Shown: piece by piece, positions 48,865 to 58,597 of the stretch
How positions within the stretch are numbered: the first letter of the stretch is position 1
How the letters are laid out: each line of letters begins with the position of its first letter
Assembly (NCBI RefSeq): GCF_000735525.1
Contig: NZ_JMPR01000035.1
Span: forward strand, 124,001 to 188,000
DNA length: 64,000 nt
Direction: 5' to 3'
From: Tatumella ptyseos ATCC 33301
GTDB lineage: Bacteria > Pseudomonadota > Gammaproteobacteria > Enterobacterales > Enterobacteriaceae
Notes under the pieces: generated by a model
What the model was told of the DNA's origin: nothing
What the model saw: the letters and a program-made list of their open reading frames with translations, nothing else
Database searches by the model: none
Made by a program: the position numbers and the translations under genes

Positions 48865-50349
48865 TTAGCTGCAATAGCGTTGCTCAAGATGCTGGCGGAA
48901 AAAGGCCGGATTCAGGGTCTGACCGGTCGCTTTTGTCAGCAGTTCGTCAGTCGTCAGTAAACTTCCGTACTGCCAGATGTGGTCGTTCAGCCAGCCGGAA
49001 ATATTTTGCAGATTTCCGCGGGCGATCTCTTCGGAAATGGCCGGGAGTTGTTGTTTCGCCGCCGCAAATAACTGGGCTGCATACATGGCACCCAGCGTAT
49101 AGGTCGGGAAATACCCGAAAGCACCATCGGTCCAGTGAATATCCTGCATGCAACCTTCCCGGTAATTACCGCGGGTATCCAGCCCCAGGTAGTGGTGCAT
49201 CTTTTCATCCCACAGGGACGGGATATCTTCCACCTCAATCTCACCTTCAATCAGGGCCTTTTCGATATCGTAACGCAGCATAACATGCGCAGGATAACTG
49301 ACTTCGTCGGCATCGACGCGGATAAACCCGGGTTTCACCTGCTGTGCCAGTGCCACAAAGTTGTCTTTTTCCAGGGCAGGTTGCGACCCGAAGATAGCCT
49401 CAACCTGCGGCTGAATAAATTCCAGGAATTCGCGGCTGCGGCCCAACTGCATTTCCATAAACAGGCTCTGTGACTCATGGATAGCGGTAGACCGGGCCAG
49501 GCCGGCGGGTTGTCCTGCCCACTGTTTTGGCAGATTCTGCTCATAACGGGCATGTCCGGTTTCATGGATCACTCCCATCAGGGCACTCAGTAAGTGCTGT
49601 TCATCATATCGCGTGGTGATCCTGACATCTTCAGGAACACCGCCGCAAAACGGATGGGCACTGATATCCAGCCTGCCATGATTAAAATCGAAGCCCAGAG
49701 TCTGCATGACTTGCAAGCCGAGCTGTTTCTGTAACGGGGGCGGGAACGTCCCGGTCGGGGTTCGTGGCCGAGTAGCCGATTGTTTTTCCACCACGCGGGT
49801 TAATAACGCCGGCAGCCACTGTTTCAGGTCATTAAAGACAGAGTCCAGTTGCTGGCTATCCATGCCAGGTTCATAAAGATCCAGCAGAGCATCATAGCGT
49901 GACGTGCCATTGGCTGTTGCGCGGATATCGGCTTCCTGGCGCGACAGGCGAACTACCTCACGCAGGTTTTCTGAAAACCCCTGCCAGTCGTTTGCCTGAC
50001 GCTGGGTTCGCCAGGCATGCTCACAACGCATACCGGCGATAGATTTTGCTTCGACTAATTCTGCCGGTAGCAGAACCGCCTGTTGCCACTGACGGGTCAT
50101 CTCCTGCAGGTTGGCACGTTCATCCGGCGTCAGGGGCAGGTCGGCGGCGGCCCGCAACAGGTCACCGTTTTCTTTATCGGTCAGCAACTGATGCTGTAAT
50201 AAGCTCAGTTCTGCTAAGGCTTCACCGCGGGCTTCACTTCCGCCTGCGGGCATCATGGTTTGCATATCCCAGCCAGCGATTGCCGACAGGTGACCGAAGC
50301 GGGAGAGGCGACGAAAGCGCTGGCACAGTCGGGTATAGGCATTATTCAT
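48865..50349 (-). CDS. M32-family metallo-carboxypeptidase
   Basis: Zinc carboxypeptidase of the Taq type that removes C-terminal residues other than proline. 494 residues. Family motifs: HPF (232-234), DVRIT (241-245), HETGH (262-266, zinc ligands and catalytic Glu) and HESQS (291-295). Cytoplasmic, no signal peptide. Its ATG lies one base after the rstB stop (TGAAATG), and AAGGAAAC sits inside the rstB end, so it is coupled to rstAB. E. coli has no such gene here; tus follows rstB there. Confidence 0.93.
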   Translation of the reverse strand: MNNAYTRLCQRFRRLSRFGHLSAIAGWDMQTMMPAGGSEARGEALAELSLLQHQLLTDKENGDLLRAAADLPLTPDERANLQEMTRQWQQAVLLPAELVEAKSIAGMRCEHAWRTQRQANDWQGFSENLREVVRLSRQEADIRATANGTSRYDALLDLYEPGMDSQQLDSVFNDLKQWLPALLTRVVEKQSATRPRTPTGTFPPPLQKQLGLQVMQTLGFDFNHGRLDISAHPFCGGVPEDVRITTRYDEQHLLSALMGVIHETGHARYEQNLPKQWAGQPAGLARSTAIHESQSLFMEMQLGRSREFLEFIQPQVEAIFGSQPALEKDNFVALAQQVKPGFIRVDADEVSYPAHVMLRYDIEKALIEGEIEVEDIPSLWDEKMHHYLGLDTRGNYREGCMQDIHWTDGAFGYFPTYTLGAMYAAQLFAAAKQQLPAISEEIARGNLQNISGWLNDHIWQYGSLLTTDELLTKATGQTLNPAFFRQHLEQRYCS

Positions 50350-50350
50350 T

Positions 50351-51670
50351 TCAGTTTCCTTTTAAATGTACTGTGGGTGGCGCCAGCGGGGCGGGTTGTG
50401 TGGCGGGCCAGCAGAACCGTACCGAGGCACCCCCCAGAGGACTGCTATCGATGGTCACCGTTCCGCGGAAGGCCTGAGCGATAGAGTAAACAATGGCCAG
50501 GCCCAGTCCGCACCCGCCGGTTGCCCTGTCTCTGCTCGGGTCCAGCCGGACAAAAGGTTCAAAGACATGCTCGCGTTCTTCGGGGGGAATGCCGGGGCCG
50601 TCATCTTCTACCTGCATCATTCCCATCGTGCCATCAAACCACAGACTGACACGTAACCGGCGTACGGAATAACGTAGCCCGTTATTGACCAGATTATCCA
50701 GCACACGCTCCATCAGGCGTAAGTCGGCGTATCCCTGGTTTTCCTGTTGCGGTATATCCAGCTCCAGGGTATGTTCCGGGTGGAGCGAGCGTACATCATC
50801 GATGCGCTCGGTCAGCCAGTGGGCCAGGTCGATATGCTGTACCTTCATATCGACTTTTGGCCGGTCCAGCCGGGCGTAGGTCAGCAGTTCTTCTATTAAT
50901 CCTTCCAGCTGGCTGATATCACGGTTCAGAGCAGCCGCTTCGTTTTCTGTCAGATTATCACTCATCTCCAGCCGGTAGCGCAGCCGGACTAACGGAGTTC
51001 TTAATTCATGGGCAATACCGTCAATCAGCTGTTTTTTACTGGCAACCAGGACCTTAATATTGTCTGCCATCTGGTTAAAGGCAATGCCTAACCGGTAAAG
51101 ACTGGAAGTGTTATCAAAGTGGGTACGGGAGTCGAGATCCCCCTGACCAAAGCGTTGTGCAGCGCGTTCCAGTTTCTGCATTTCTTTCCAGTGCGGCCGC
51201 ATCCAGATAAATACCGGCAGGGCCAGTGACATGCCGATAAACGCCAGCAATGCAATATCCAGCAGCCGCATCTGGTGCAGATAGAAAAGGTACGGGATCG
51301 GGCCGACAGACAGCACGTAATGGCTGCGAGGAATATGTTGCAGGAAGGTGTACTGATCATCCAGCGCCACAATTTCCCCGGCACGAAGCCGGCGCATATT
51401 CTCAGGTGTCAGGGTATAGCGACTCATCGGCTCAATGTGCAGCTTAAACGACAAATTGAGATCCAGATTATCAATGGTCTTATTCCAGTCGTGAGGCGGA
51501 ATTTCACGCAACTCAGTACGCATTAAATAGAGAGAGCTGGCCATCAGGTCATTCATGGACTGACGACCGGCGCGCTCTGCAGTCATTTTATAGACCAGCC
51601 CGACCAGTAAGGTCATCACCAGGAAACAGGCAAAAAGCAGAAGATAAAACTGGATAAACAATTTCTTCAT
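50351..51670 (-). CDS. rstB: sensor histidine kinase RstB
   Basis: Inner-membrane kinase of the RstBA system, controlled by PhoPQ in E. coli and acting on acid response and biofilm genes. 439 residues. Transmembrane helices about 5-27 and 136-156 enclose the periplasmic sensor; a HAMP region follows; phospho-acceptor His221 in IDGIAHELRTPL; N, G1 and G2 boxes of the ATPase (NNGLRYS, DDGPGIP, GGCGLGL). It overlaps rstA by 4 bases. Confidence 0.95.
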   Translation of the reverse strand: MKKLFIQFYLLLFACFLVMTLLVGLVYKMTAERAGRQSMNDLMASSLYLMRTELREIPPHDWNKTIDNLDLNLSFKLHIEPMSRYTLTPENMRRLRAGEIVALDDQYTFLQHIPRSHYVLSVGPIPYLFYLHQMRLLDIALLAFIGMSLALPVFIWMRPHWKEMQKLERAAQRFGQGDLDSRTHFDNTSSLYRLGIAFNQMADNIKVLVASKKQLIDGIAHELRTPLVRLRYRLEMSDNLTENEAAALNRDISQLEGLIEELLTYARLDRPKVDMKVQHIDLAHWLTERIDDVRSLHPEHTLELDIPQQENQGYADLRLMERVLDNLVNNGLRYSVRRLRVSLWFDGTMGMMQVEDDGPGIPPEEREHVFEPFVRLDPSRDRATGGCGLGLAIVYSIAQAFRGTVTIDSSPLGGASVRFCWPATQPAPLAPPTVHLKGN

Positions 51671-52395
51671 TCTGAGTGAGTATCCCAGGCCTGAGGGGCG
51701 AACAAATATCCTTTATTACGGATGGTCTTGATGCGAAAAGGTTCGGTCGCGTTATCGTGCAGTTTTTTGCGTAACCGCGAAATGGCAACATCGATACTGC
51801 GATCCATGCCGTCATAACTGACCCCCCGTAAGGTTTTCAGCAAAGCATCACGGTTAAGGATTTTACCGGCATGGCTGGCCAGCTCCCACAGTAAATCGAA
51901 GTCGGCTGTGGAAAGGGGGATTTGCTCATCAGCAAGGGTGACTTCACGGTTTAGCATATCTATGGTCAGTGTCCCGAAACGGATAAGCCTCGCCGGGGCC
52001 GAACCGAGAGAATGTTCCTCTATGGAACTGTTCTGCTGGGATTGACGTAAATGCAGACGTAACCGGGCCAGCAGTACAGCGGGCGGGGTGGTCTTGAGGA
52101 TATAGTCATTGGCGCCCATCTCCAGCGCCAGAATATGGTTCATATCACTGTCCAGTGATGTCAGCAATACAATCGGCCCGTTCCAGCGGGTACGTAAATC
52201 CCGGCACAGCGTCATACCATCTTTTCCGGGTAACATAATATCCAGCATTACCAGGTCAGGCTGCTCTGAAATAATCGTTTCCTCAGCCCGGTCGCCTCGT
52301 GTCTCGACAACCACGTCAAAATCATGTTTTCCCAGGTAAGCTGCGATCAATTCGCCCACTTCAGGTTCATCTTCTACGTAAACTAGTTTATTCAT
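51667..52395 (-). CDS. rstA: response regulator RstA
   Basis: OmpR/PhoB-type response regulator; activates asr among others. 242 residues. Receiver domain with phosphorylated Asp52 (LDIMLPGKDG) and acidic pocket near residues 8-10, and a C-terminal winged HTH (RDALLKTLRGVSYDGMDRSIDVAISRLRKKL). I start at MNKLVYVEDE (52395); three further codons are in frame upstream. First gene of rstA-rstB-carboxypeptidase. Confidence 0.96.
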   Translation of the reverse strand: MNKLVYVEDEPEVGELIAAYLGKHDFDVVVETRGDRAEETIISEQPDLVMLDIMLPGKDGMTLCRDLRTRWNGPIVLLTSLDSDMNHILALEMGANDYILKTTPPAVLLARLRLHLRQSQQNSSIEEHSLGSAPARLIRFGTLTIDMLNREVTLADEQIPLSTADFDLLWELASHAGKILNRDALLKTLRGVSYDGMDRSIDVAISRLRKKLHDNATEPFRIKTIRNKGYLFAPQAWDTHSE

Positions 52396-52560
52396 AATTA
52401 ACAATAATTATTTATATTTAACATGTAAATAACCTGCCTCGATAATATCTGATACGTTAGCACGAAAAAGGTACCTGTTGCTGGTGCATTCCCTACATAA
52501 TGTGCCATTATTATTTCAGCTATCTGAGTTACCGAAGGATCGATTCTACAAGGGGGTTGA

Positions 52561-52968
52561 GTGTCTGATGATAAATTAGCCTCGGGCATACATAATCAAT
52601 GCATCTGTTTTAATTACAGCGATTACCTCTCTTCATCCTGTAAAAAACAGTGGAGTTTTGTCGATGCAATATATGGTGTGTTACCTGTTTTCGGGATAGT
52701 GACACGTAAAACGCTGCGTAATGATCCTCTGATAACGGATGCCGATCTCTTTAAAGAGATGGCCCTGCAAATTATTTCAACTCAGGTTAGCGATGAAATC
52801 AATATCGCCAGGCTGATTGCACTCGCAGAACAACAGAAAATTGTGAGTTTTGATATTCAGTTGCCTTACCCGCTCTCTGAAGAGCAAATCGCCGGAATTT
52901 ATAAAGAGTATCGTAAACCGTTGACACTCAGACAGTCGGGAGATTGTCTGAGTATCGTGCTGCCCTGA
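52561..52968 (+). CDS. hypothetical protein between rstA and ydgI
   Basis: 135-residue frame beginning with GTG (AGGGGG 4 bp upstream). No signal peptide or membrane helix. The C-terminal half is regular and helical in appearance (DEINIARLIALAEQQKIVSFDIQLPYPLSEEQIAGIYKEYRKPL). I recognise no family. It occupies the place of folM and ydgC in E. coli, divergent from rstA and convergent with ydgI. Sequence composition looks coding. Confidence 0.62.
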   Translation: MSDDKLASGIHNQCICFNYSDYLSSSCKKQWSFVDAIYGVLPVFGIVTRKTLRNDPLITDADLFKEMALQIISTQVSDEINIARLIALAEQQKIVSFDIQLPYPLSEEQIAGIYKEYRKPLTLRQSGDCLSIVLP

Positions 52969-52988
52969 ATCTCTTCTTGCCGGCCTTT

Positions 52989-54383
52989 TCAGGCCAGCAA
53001 CTGCATAATGCCTGTGCCCAGCGCAGAAAGCAGCAGGAGGGTCATCAGACACTTATCCGTACGTGTCAGCGGAAGCCTTTCCGGGGCGGTGTAACGGGCA
53101 ATCATAAACAGAAATAATCCCGGTGCATATAGCATCAGCGACATAATCAGGTTGACAGGCCCGGAGGCATACAGCAGCCATACTCCATAGATGGAGGCTC
53201 CGATGCCGGTGATCAGTGCCGCGGAAATTTTACGACCTGCCGTCTTAACCAGAAACAGTCCGACCAGCAGGTACGGAACCAGAACCATCTCTGAGGCGAT
53301 ATTCAGCAGATTATTATAATCCGCATGGGTTAACCCGATAATCAGCAGGCAGACCTGAACACTGCCGTTGGTCAGCCAGAGCGACCCGGAAGGGGCATTA
53401 TGGCGATTCTGACGGGCAATAATCCGCGGAAAGGAATCCGTCCGGGCGGCCAGGAAAGGTATTTCTGCGGCCATAATGGTCCAGCTCAGATAGGCACCCG
53501 AAACAGAAAGTACCAATCCGGTGACAATAATCACCGTCCCCCAGTGACCAATCATTGCAGATAACAGCCCGGCCATGGAGGGGTTGTGCATCTCCGCCAG
53601 CTGCGTACGCGGCACTATCCCCAGCGATAACAGTGTTACCAGCAGATAAACCAGCAGGGCAGCCAGTACGGCCCAGAGCGTTGCCCGACCGACATCCCGA
53701 CGGTGACTGGCGCGGGCAGAAATCACCACTGCACCTTCTACCCCGATAAAGACCCACAGGGTGATCAGCATCGTTTGTTTTACCTGCGACCAGAGAGGGA
53801 CGCCCAGGCTGATCCCGCGGAAATCATGGATAAAGTTCTCAAACCGGAAGGAAAATATGGCCAGTACCACAAACAGACAGAGCGGGATCAGTTTTCCGAG
53901 CGTTGCGAGCAGGTTAATGCTGGCCGCAGTCTGAACGCCCCGCAAGACCAGAAAATGTACCAGCCACAATAATAATGAGGCCCCGGCAATGGCAGGCCAG
54001 GTATTTCCCACGCCAAAGATAATATGGCCCGGACTGTCAGTGAAGAAACTGAGGGCCGAAAAAACGATCACTAAATAGGACACATTGGCAATAACGGCAC
54101 ACAGCCAGTATCCCCATGCTGAACAGAAGCCGATGACCTCGCCGAAGCCGGCACGGGCATAGGTATAAATACCGCCATCAAGGTCGGGGCGCATACGGCT
54201 GAGTAATAGCATCGCCAGTGCCAGAAAGAGGATACCGGCACCGGTTATCAGCCATCCGCAGAGTAACGCGGCAGGTCCGGCGACAGCGGCCATATTTTGC
54301 GGCAGGCTGAAGACACCGGCCCCCAGCATTGAGCTCAGTACCAGGGCTGTTAATGCGCCAAACCCTAATTTTTTTTCTGACAT
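52989..54383 (-). CDS. ydgI: basic amino acid antiporter YdgI/ArcD family
   Basis: APC-superfamily inner-membrane antiporter, probably arginine/ornithine or similar exchange. 464 residues (E. coli YdgI 460) with about 12 hydrophobic helices. The N-terminal consensus FGALTALVLSSMLGAGVFSLPQNMA is the substrate-binding G-A-G motif of the family, and VFIGVEGAVV is also typical. Position between rstA and ydgH matches E. coli. Substrate is inferred from the family. Confidence 0.85.
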   Translation of the reverse strand: MSEKKLGFGALTALVLSSMLGAGVFSLPQNMAAVAGPAALLCGWLITGAGILFLALAMLLLSRMRPDLDGGIYTYARAGFGEVIGFCSAWGYWLCAVIANVSYLVIVFSALSFFTDSPGHIIFGVGNTWPAIAGASLLLWLVHFLVLRGVQTAASINLLATLGKLIPLCLFVVLAIFSFRFENFIHDFRGISLGVPLWSQVKQTMLITLWVFIGVEGAVVISARASHRRDVGRATLWAVLAALLVYLLVTLLSLGIVPRTQLAEMHNPSMAGLLSAMIGHWGTVIIVTGLVLSVSGAYLSWTIMAAEIPFLAARTDSFPRIIARQNRHNAPSGSLWLTNGSVQVCLLIIGLTHADYNNLLNIASEMVLVPYLLVGLFLVKTAGRKISAALITGIGASIYGVWLLYASGPVNLIMSLMLYAPGLFLFMIARYTAPERLPLTRTDKCLMTLLLLSALGTGIMQLLA

Positions 54384-54548
54384 GACGTTCCTGATTAAAA
54401 TAGTACTTATTATCCCGTTTCACGGAATAAAGCAGAAGAAGCTACTGGCGAATAAAATCTATATGAAATATATCACCAGATGCGGCCGGGCCGTGATTTT
54501 ACGGAGTGGGGCAAGGGAACGCAATGCGAAAAAGGATCAAAGCGGGGA

Positions 54549-54595
54549 TTAGCCGCCTCTGCGGGTAACAAATAATTATCCGCAAAGACGGCTAA
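54549..54595 (-). terminator. hairpin downstream of ydgH
   Basis: TTAGCCG/CGGCTAA outer stem with inner GCGG/CCGC and an AT-rich loop, 5 bp past the ydgH stop. No T-run. Confidence 0.5.
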
Positions 54596-54599
54596 GGCA

Positions 54600-55553
54600 T
54601 TATTTAAACAGTTCTGCAGTAACGGTCAGGTTACCGCCGCTCTGGTTCTGCCATTGACGGGTGATATGGTAGAACTTCGCGCCTTTATCAGCGGCGAGAC
54701 GTCCGATAGCATCAGAAATTTCAGTCGGTGTCCCGAAGTGCCCTGTGGTTGTCACAGTAGCGAACGGTGTCATCTGTGCTGCAGTCAGCGCGCTGAGATC
54801 CTGAACGGTCCGGCCATCCGGCAAGGTGACAGTGTAACGTTGTCCGGTGGATGACTGAGTTTCAAAGAAACGGCCGATACTTCTGTCCGGGGTATCGGAA
54901 GAGGCAACGCCCGGGATCTGGACATTCTTAGCCGCACTACCGCCCGCGGCTAATGCCGCTTTACCGGCTTCTGAATTGGCCGGAATGGCATCCGGGCTCT
55001 GGACCTGGCGGGTTTTTGCATCGGCTTTATAGATATAGGCCGTGACATACTGATTACCGCCGTTGTTAGCATCGATCTGGCGCACGATAAAAAACGAAGC
55101 AGCGCCTTTCTCTTTTGCAGCACGGCTAATGGCATCCACCACATCCGGCTGGTTTGGGAAGTAGCCGCTGACAGTGACCGTATCGTAAGGGATCAGGCGG
55201 TATGCGACCTTTTTAGGTAACTGCTGAACGCCGTTAATGGTACGGAAAGTGGTTTTTTTCGGGACGGGGGCGGCATTACTGTGATAAAGCGCAGCGGTCA
55301 CCCGCCAGTTACCGCTGTTTCCGGTGGCATCACTCACACCTTCCACATAGAACGCTGCTGCACCTAATTCATCAGCGCGTCTGGAAATGGCATCACTGGC
55401 ATCGCCCAGTGAATTAAAATGGCCGATGATATTAATCCGGGTAAATGGCTCCAACTGAGCGGCTTTTTCCGGAGTGAGTACCTGAGCTGCGAAAGCATTG
55501 ACTGTCGTTACAGAGAAAAGCGCCGCAACTAAAAAAGTTTTCTTTAAATTCAT
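54600..55553 (-). CDS. ydgH: YdgH, periplasmic DUF1471 triple-domain protein
   Basis: 317-residue exported protein (E. coli 314), the only enterobacterial member with three BhsA/YhcN-type DUF1471 domains. They begin near residues 38, 118 and 250 with the repeated pattern F..I...G.F....D..DAISR.A...GA..F.V. Signal peptide at about 1-22 (VNAFA|A). Start at MNLKKTFLV; two codons further upstream are open. Role in stress and envelope is unclear. Confidence 0.93.
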   Translation of the reverse strand: MNLKKTFLVAALFSVTTVNAFAAQVLTPEKAAQLEPFTRINIIGHFNSLGDASDAISRRADELGAAAFYVEGVSDATGNSGNWRVTAALYHSNAAPVPKKTTFRTINGVQQLPKKVAYRLIPYDTVTVSGYFPNQPDVVDAISRAAKEKGAASFFIVRQIDANNGGNQYVTAYIYKADAKTRQVQSPDAIPANSEAGKAALAAGGSAAKNVQIPGVASSDTPDRSIGRFFETQSSTGQRYTVTLPDGRTVQDLSALTAAQMTPFATVTTTGHFGTPTEISDAIGRLAADKGAKFYHITRQWQNQSGGNLTVTAELFK

Positions 55554-55774
55554 AAACAAATAATCCTTTCCCTTACGCCTGAATGAGTCGAAAACATGCC
55601 GGATATTAATATTTCGTCTGTTTGCCGACGATTATTACATGTAATAAATGTGCTGTCTCAGTCAATTTAGTGATTACGCCGGACACACATCAATGGTTCA
55701 GTCGCGGGGCAGAACATATCCCCTTACCGCAAAGGAGAATACTACGGCAAAGTGATCATCTGATGAATATAAAG

Positions 55775-55800
55775 AGCTTCTCTGCGGGAACAGAGAAGCT
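55775..55800 (-). terminator. terminator of uspE
   Basis: Perfect 10-bp stem AGCTTCTCTG/CAGAGAAGCT (55775-55784, 55791-55800) with a 6-nt loop, followed on the minus strand by CTTTATATT. Confidence 0.75.
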
Positions 55801-55811
55801 GGCAGGAGGAA

Positions 55812-56765
55812 TTAATGTTCAGACGGAGGGACGTTTTTTGCTTCCGGGCTGACGAAATCATCGGGTTTAATAACCAGCAGGTCGCAGCGGAGATGATCGA
55901 TGACCTGTTCGGCAGTATTGCCAAGGAAGGCGGCGGAAAGTCCGGTTCGTCCGAGCGACCCGAGAACCACCACACCGGCATCCAGCTGAGCTGCTATCGC
56001 CGGGATGACCTCTTCAGGGTCACCTTTTTCCACGTGGGTGAATTCATCTCCGATAGAAAACTGCTGTCGCAAGGCTTTCATCGCAATCAGATGCTGGCCG
56101 CGGATGGCTTCATTGTACGTTTCAGGATCAAAATCAGGCAGTTCAATAGCGATATTGACCGGCGTTAACGGATAAGCCCCGACAAGATGGACTTCCGTAT
56201 GGTTGACCATGTCCGCCAGCTGCTGGCTTTCCCGGACCAGTTTCTGATTCAGGGAATCGTGGTGGGGCTCATCGCTGGAAAGATTGACCGCCACCAAAGC
56301 TTTACCGCCATCCGGCCAGGGTTGATCTTTGACCATCCAGACCGGCCCCGGACATTTCCGCAGCAGATGCCAGTCTGTCGGTGTAAAGATAACAGACTCC
56401 AGACGATCATGCTGATGTGCCATTTTCAGGACTAAATCGTGCCGGTGTTCCAGCACCTCATCGATAATCGCCTCATGCGGGCGGTTATGCCAGACCACTT
56501 TGATTTCGATGTTCACACCGGCGTCAAGGTAGGCTTTCGCCTGCTGGCGTATCCATTCACTGCGTTGATTAATGACGCCCTGCCGCATACTGGTACGCTC
56601 ATCCGGGGAAAGCAACGTCGTCATTTCATAGGAAAAGTCGTAGATGGGCAGAAAGGCTTTGATTTTTCCGCCGATACGCTGATTAAGATACACCGCCCGC
56701 CTTAACGCCGGTTGATCGTCCTGCTCCGGGTCAATAGCGACCAACACATTCTGATAGAGGGACAT
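55812..56765 (-). CDS. uspE: tandem universal stress protein UspE
   Basis: Universal stress protein with two Usp domains (about 1-150 and 155-305), 317 residues. The second domain carries the [27 protein letters not shown]-binding-type loop; the first is degenerate. Involved in stress survival, cell aggregation and motility in E. coli. It lies downstream of fnr in the same direction, as in E. coli. Confidence 0.95.
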   Translation of the reverse strand: MSLYQNVLVAIDPEQDDQPALRRAVYLNQRIGGKIKAFLPIYDFSYEMTTLLSPDERTSMRQGVINQRSEWIRQQAKAYLDAGVNIEIKVVWHNRPHEAIIDEVLEHRHDLVLKMAHQHDRLESVIFTPTDWHLLRKCPGPVWMVKDQPWPDGGKALVAVNLSSDEPHHDSLNQKLVRESQQLADMVNHTEVHLVGAYPLTPVNIAIELPDFDPETYNEAIRGQHLIAMKALRQQFSIGDEFTHVEKGDPEEVIPAIAAQLDAGVVVLGSLGRTGLSAAFLGNTAEQVIDHLRCDLLVIKPDDFVSPEAKNVPPSEH

Positions 56766-56836
56766 ACTGACATCTCCACGGAAAACCTTTGATTGACTAA
56801 AGATAGCCTAAGTTAATCCCACGGAGAAGAAAAGTT

Positions 56837-56872
56837 ATTACAGTGCGTGGCCATCTGAGCCACCACTGTAAT
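56837..56872 (-). terminator. terminator of fnr
   Basis: ATTACAGTG/CACTGTAAT (56837-56845, 56864-56872) with inner TGG/CCA pairing, followed on the minus strand by AACTTTTCTTC. Confidence 0.7.
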
Positions 56873-56893
56873 ACGGCAGAGAAGAACTCCTGC

Positions 56894-57646
56894 TTAATTA
56901 CAGGGAGCCGTCTGGCCCGCCAGCTCGGTCAGCATCGCATGATTTTCAATCGTGATATATTTTCCTTTCACGGCGAGCATACCGCTTTTCTGGAAACGTC
57001 CCAGCAACCGGCTGATCGTTTCAACGGTCAGTCCGAGATAATTGCCGATATCTCCGCGGGTCATCGTTAAACGAAATTCACGTTGAGAGAAACCACGCTG
57101 GGCGAAACGGCGGGCAAGATTCCAGATAAAAGCCGCCAGACGTTCTTCGGCACTCTTTTTCGATAACAGCAGGATCATGTCCTGGTCACTTTTGATTTCC
57201 CCGCTCATCAGACGCATCATCTGCTGACGCAGGGCCGGCATTTTCCCTGATAGATCATCGAGGGTTTCGAAGGGGATTTCACAGACCATGGACGTTTCCA
57301 GTGCCTGAGCGAAGCTCGGGTGATGGCTGGTAATAATAGCATCGAAACCCACTAAATCACCGGCCAGGTGAAACCCGGTGATTTGTTCATCACCCTGTTC
57401 GGTGATCGTGTAACTTTTCAGCGTACCGGACCGAATGGCATAAAGTGATTTTAGTTCGTCACCCGCTTTGAAAAGTGACTGGCCTTTCTGGATAGGTTTT
57501 TTACGCTCAATGATGTTATCCAGCTGGTCAAGCTCATGTTCATTCAGAGTAAAAGGGATACACAACTGATTGATACTGCAATCCTGACAATGGATTGCGC
57601 AACCGCCAGATTGAACCCGGCGAATAATCCTTTTTTCTGGAATCAT
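56894..57646 (-). CDS. fnr: oxygen-responsive global regulator FNR
   Basis: [4Fe-4S] anaerobic transcription factor of the CRP/FNR family. 250 residues, as in E. coli. Cluster ligands Cys20, Cys23, Cys29 ([11 protein letters not shown]) and Cys122 (MVCEIPF). The cAMP-domain-like fold is followed by the DNA-recognition helix [13 protein letters not shown] (E..S..R), which reads TTGAT half-sites such as the one upstream of fnrS. ogt, the E. coli neighbour, is absent. Confidence 0.98.
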   Translation of the reverse strand: MIPEKRIIRRVQSGGCAIHCQDCSINQLCIPFTLNEHELDQLDNIIERKKPIQKGQSLFKAGDELKSLYAIRSGTLKSYTITEQGDEQITGFHLAGDLVGFDAIITSHHPSFAQALETSMVCEIPFETLDDLSGKMPALRQQMMRLMSGEIKSDQDMILLLSKKSAEERLAAFIWNLARRFAQRGFSQREFRLTMTRGDIGNYLGLTVETISRLLGRFQKSGMLAVKGKYITIENHAMLTELAGQTAPCN

Positions 57647-58597
57647 AATTCAGCTCCGGTAGTAATTAACTGACAGGGATTTTGACATTTTTCGCGAAGA
57701 AAAACAGGTTTATAGTGGTCTGTTACTAAAATATTTTAAATTTTCAACAGAGGATTTCAAAATGTTTCATGAATTCATCAGGTTATTTATCGGTAACAGT
57801 ATAAACTAAATTGTCTTACCGGGTTTAGCAGAGAGAGACATTATCCTCAATCGGGAGCAGATTCAGAATTTAACCAGGCTTGCCGGTGATGAAAATTTCC
57901 CCGGTGGGGCAGAAAGGGCGGCTGATTGAGATAACCGCCCCCGTTCCGGCGGGCGGAAAGGGATGATGAACCACGATCACTCTTAAGCGTTTAAGAAGAT
58001 AACGGGGAATGTTAATTCGATGAATATGATAATACTCTGTCTTCATTACGTTCGGTCAGCCGGATCCCGTTCTTCAGCTTTTGCAGGCAGCCTGCCGTTC
58101 AGTTGTGAAATGAGTACCACTCAATGTTTTATGCAATGGCCGGAATATGTAGCTTACTGAAATGACAGAGATTCAGGAGCCGCCCGGGGCTGTAGTCTCT
58201 TATGGCAGGGTAATGTTATGTTCCACTCCGTCATATTGAAAAAACAGGGAAGTGAAAACAGGGGGAGAGTTTACGCAAAGACGGCAGACGTTATCTGTAC
58301 CAACAGAGAACACATAAAAGCCTCAGCAATGTTAATTATGTTATGACATTAATTATTATGCAACGCAGTCTCTGCGTCACTGACTTTGTGCACATTTACT
58401 GTCGGATGCGGAAGGCGTAAGCCTTAAGCCGCGGGGTGTGGTGTGATAATACTACCGGAATCATCAGACGTGAATACCGGTTTTTTGTTAGCCACAGTGA
58501 AGTTTCGCTACGATGGTAACTTTAGCGGTGTACCCAGGTTGCTTTTCAGGCCAATCCGGCAAACACTTAAACGGGTTAACCAGATAAAGGAGCCAAC
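57647..58597. other. 950-bp gene-poor region between fnr and yegP
   Basis: No conserved gene is seen on either strand; long frames here are shadows. Features noted: a 15-codon frame with a good ribosome site (57762-57809), a GC hairpin near 57930, AAGGC-GTAA-GCCTT near 58422, and ACCGG...CCGGT followed by six T near 58453-58488, which could end a small RNA. The fnr promoter should lie in the first 100 bp. Confidence 0.5.
57762..57809 (+). CDS. possible 15-residue peptide upstream of fnr
   Basis: ATG frame MFHEFIRLFIGNSIN with AGAGGA 7 bp upstream and an AT-rich promoter-like stretch before it. Length gives no statistical support; only the ribosome site and isolation argue for it. Confidence 0.25.
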   Translation: MFHEFIRLFIGNSIN

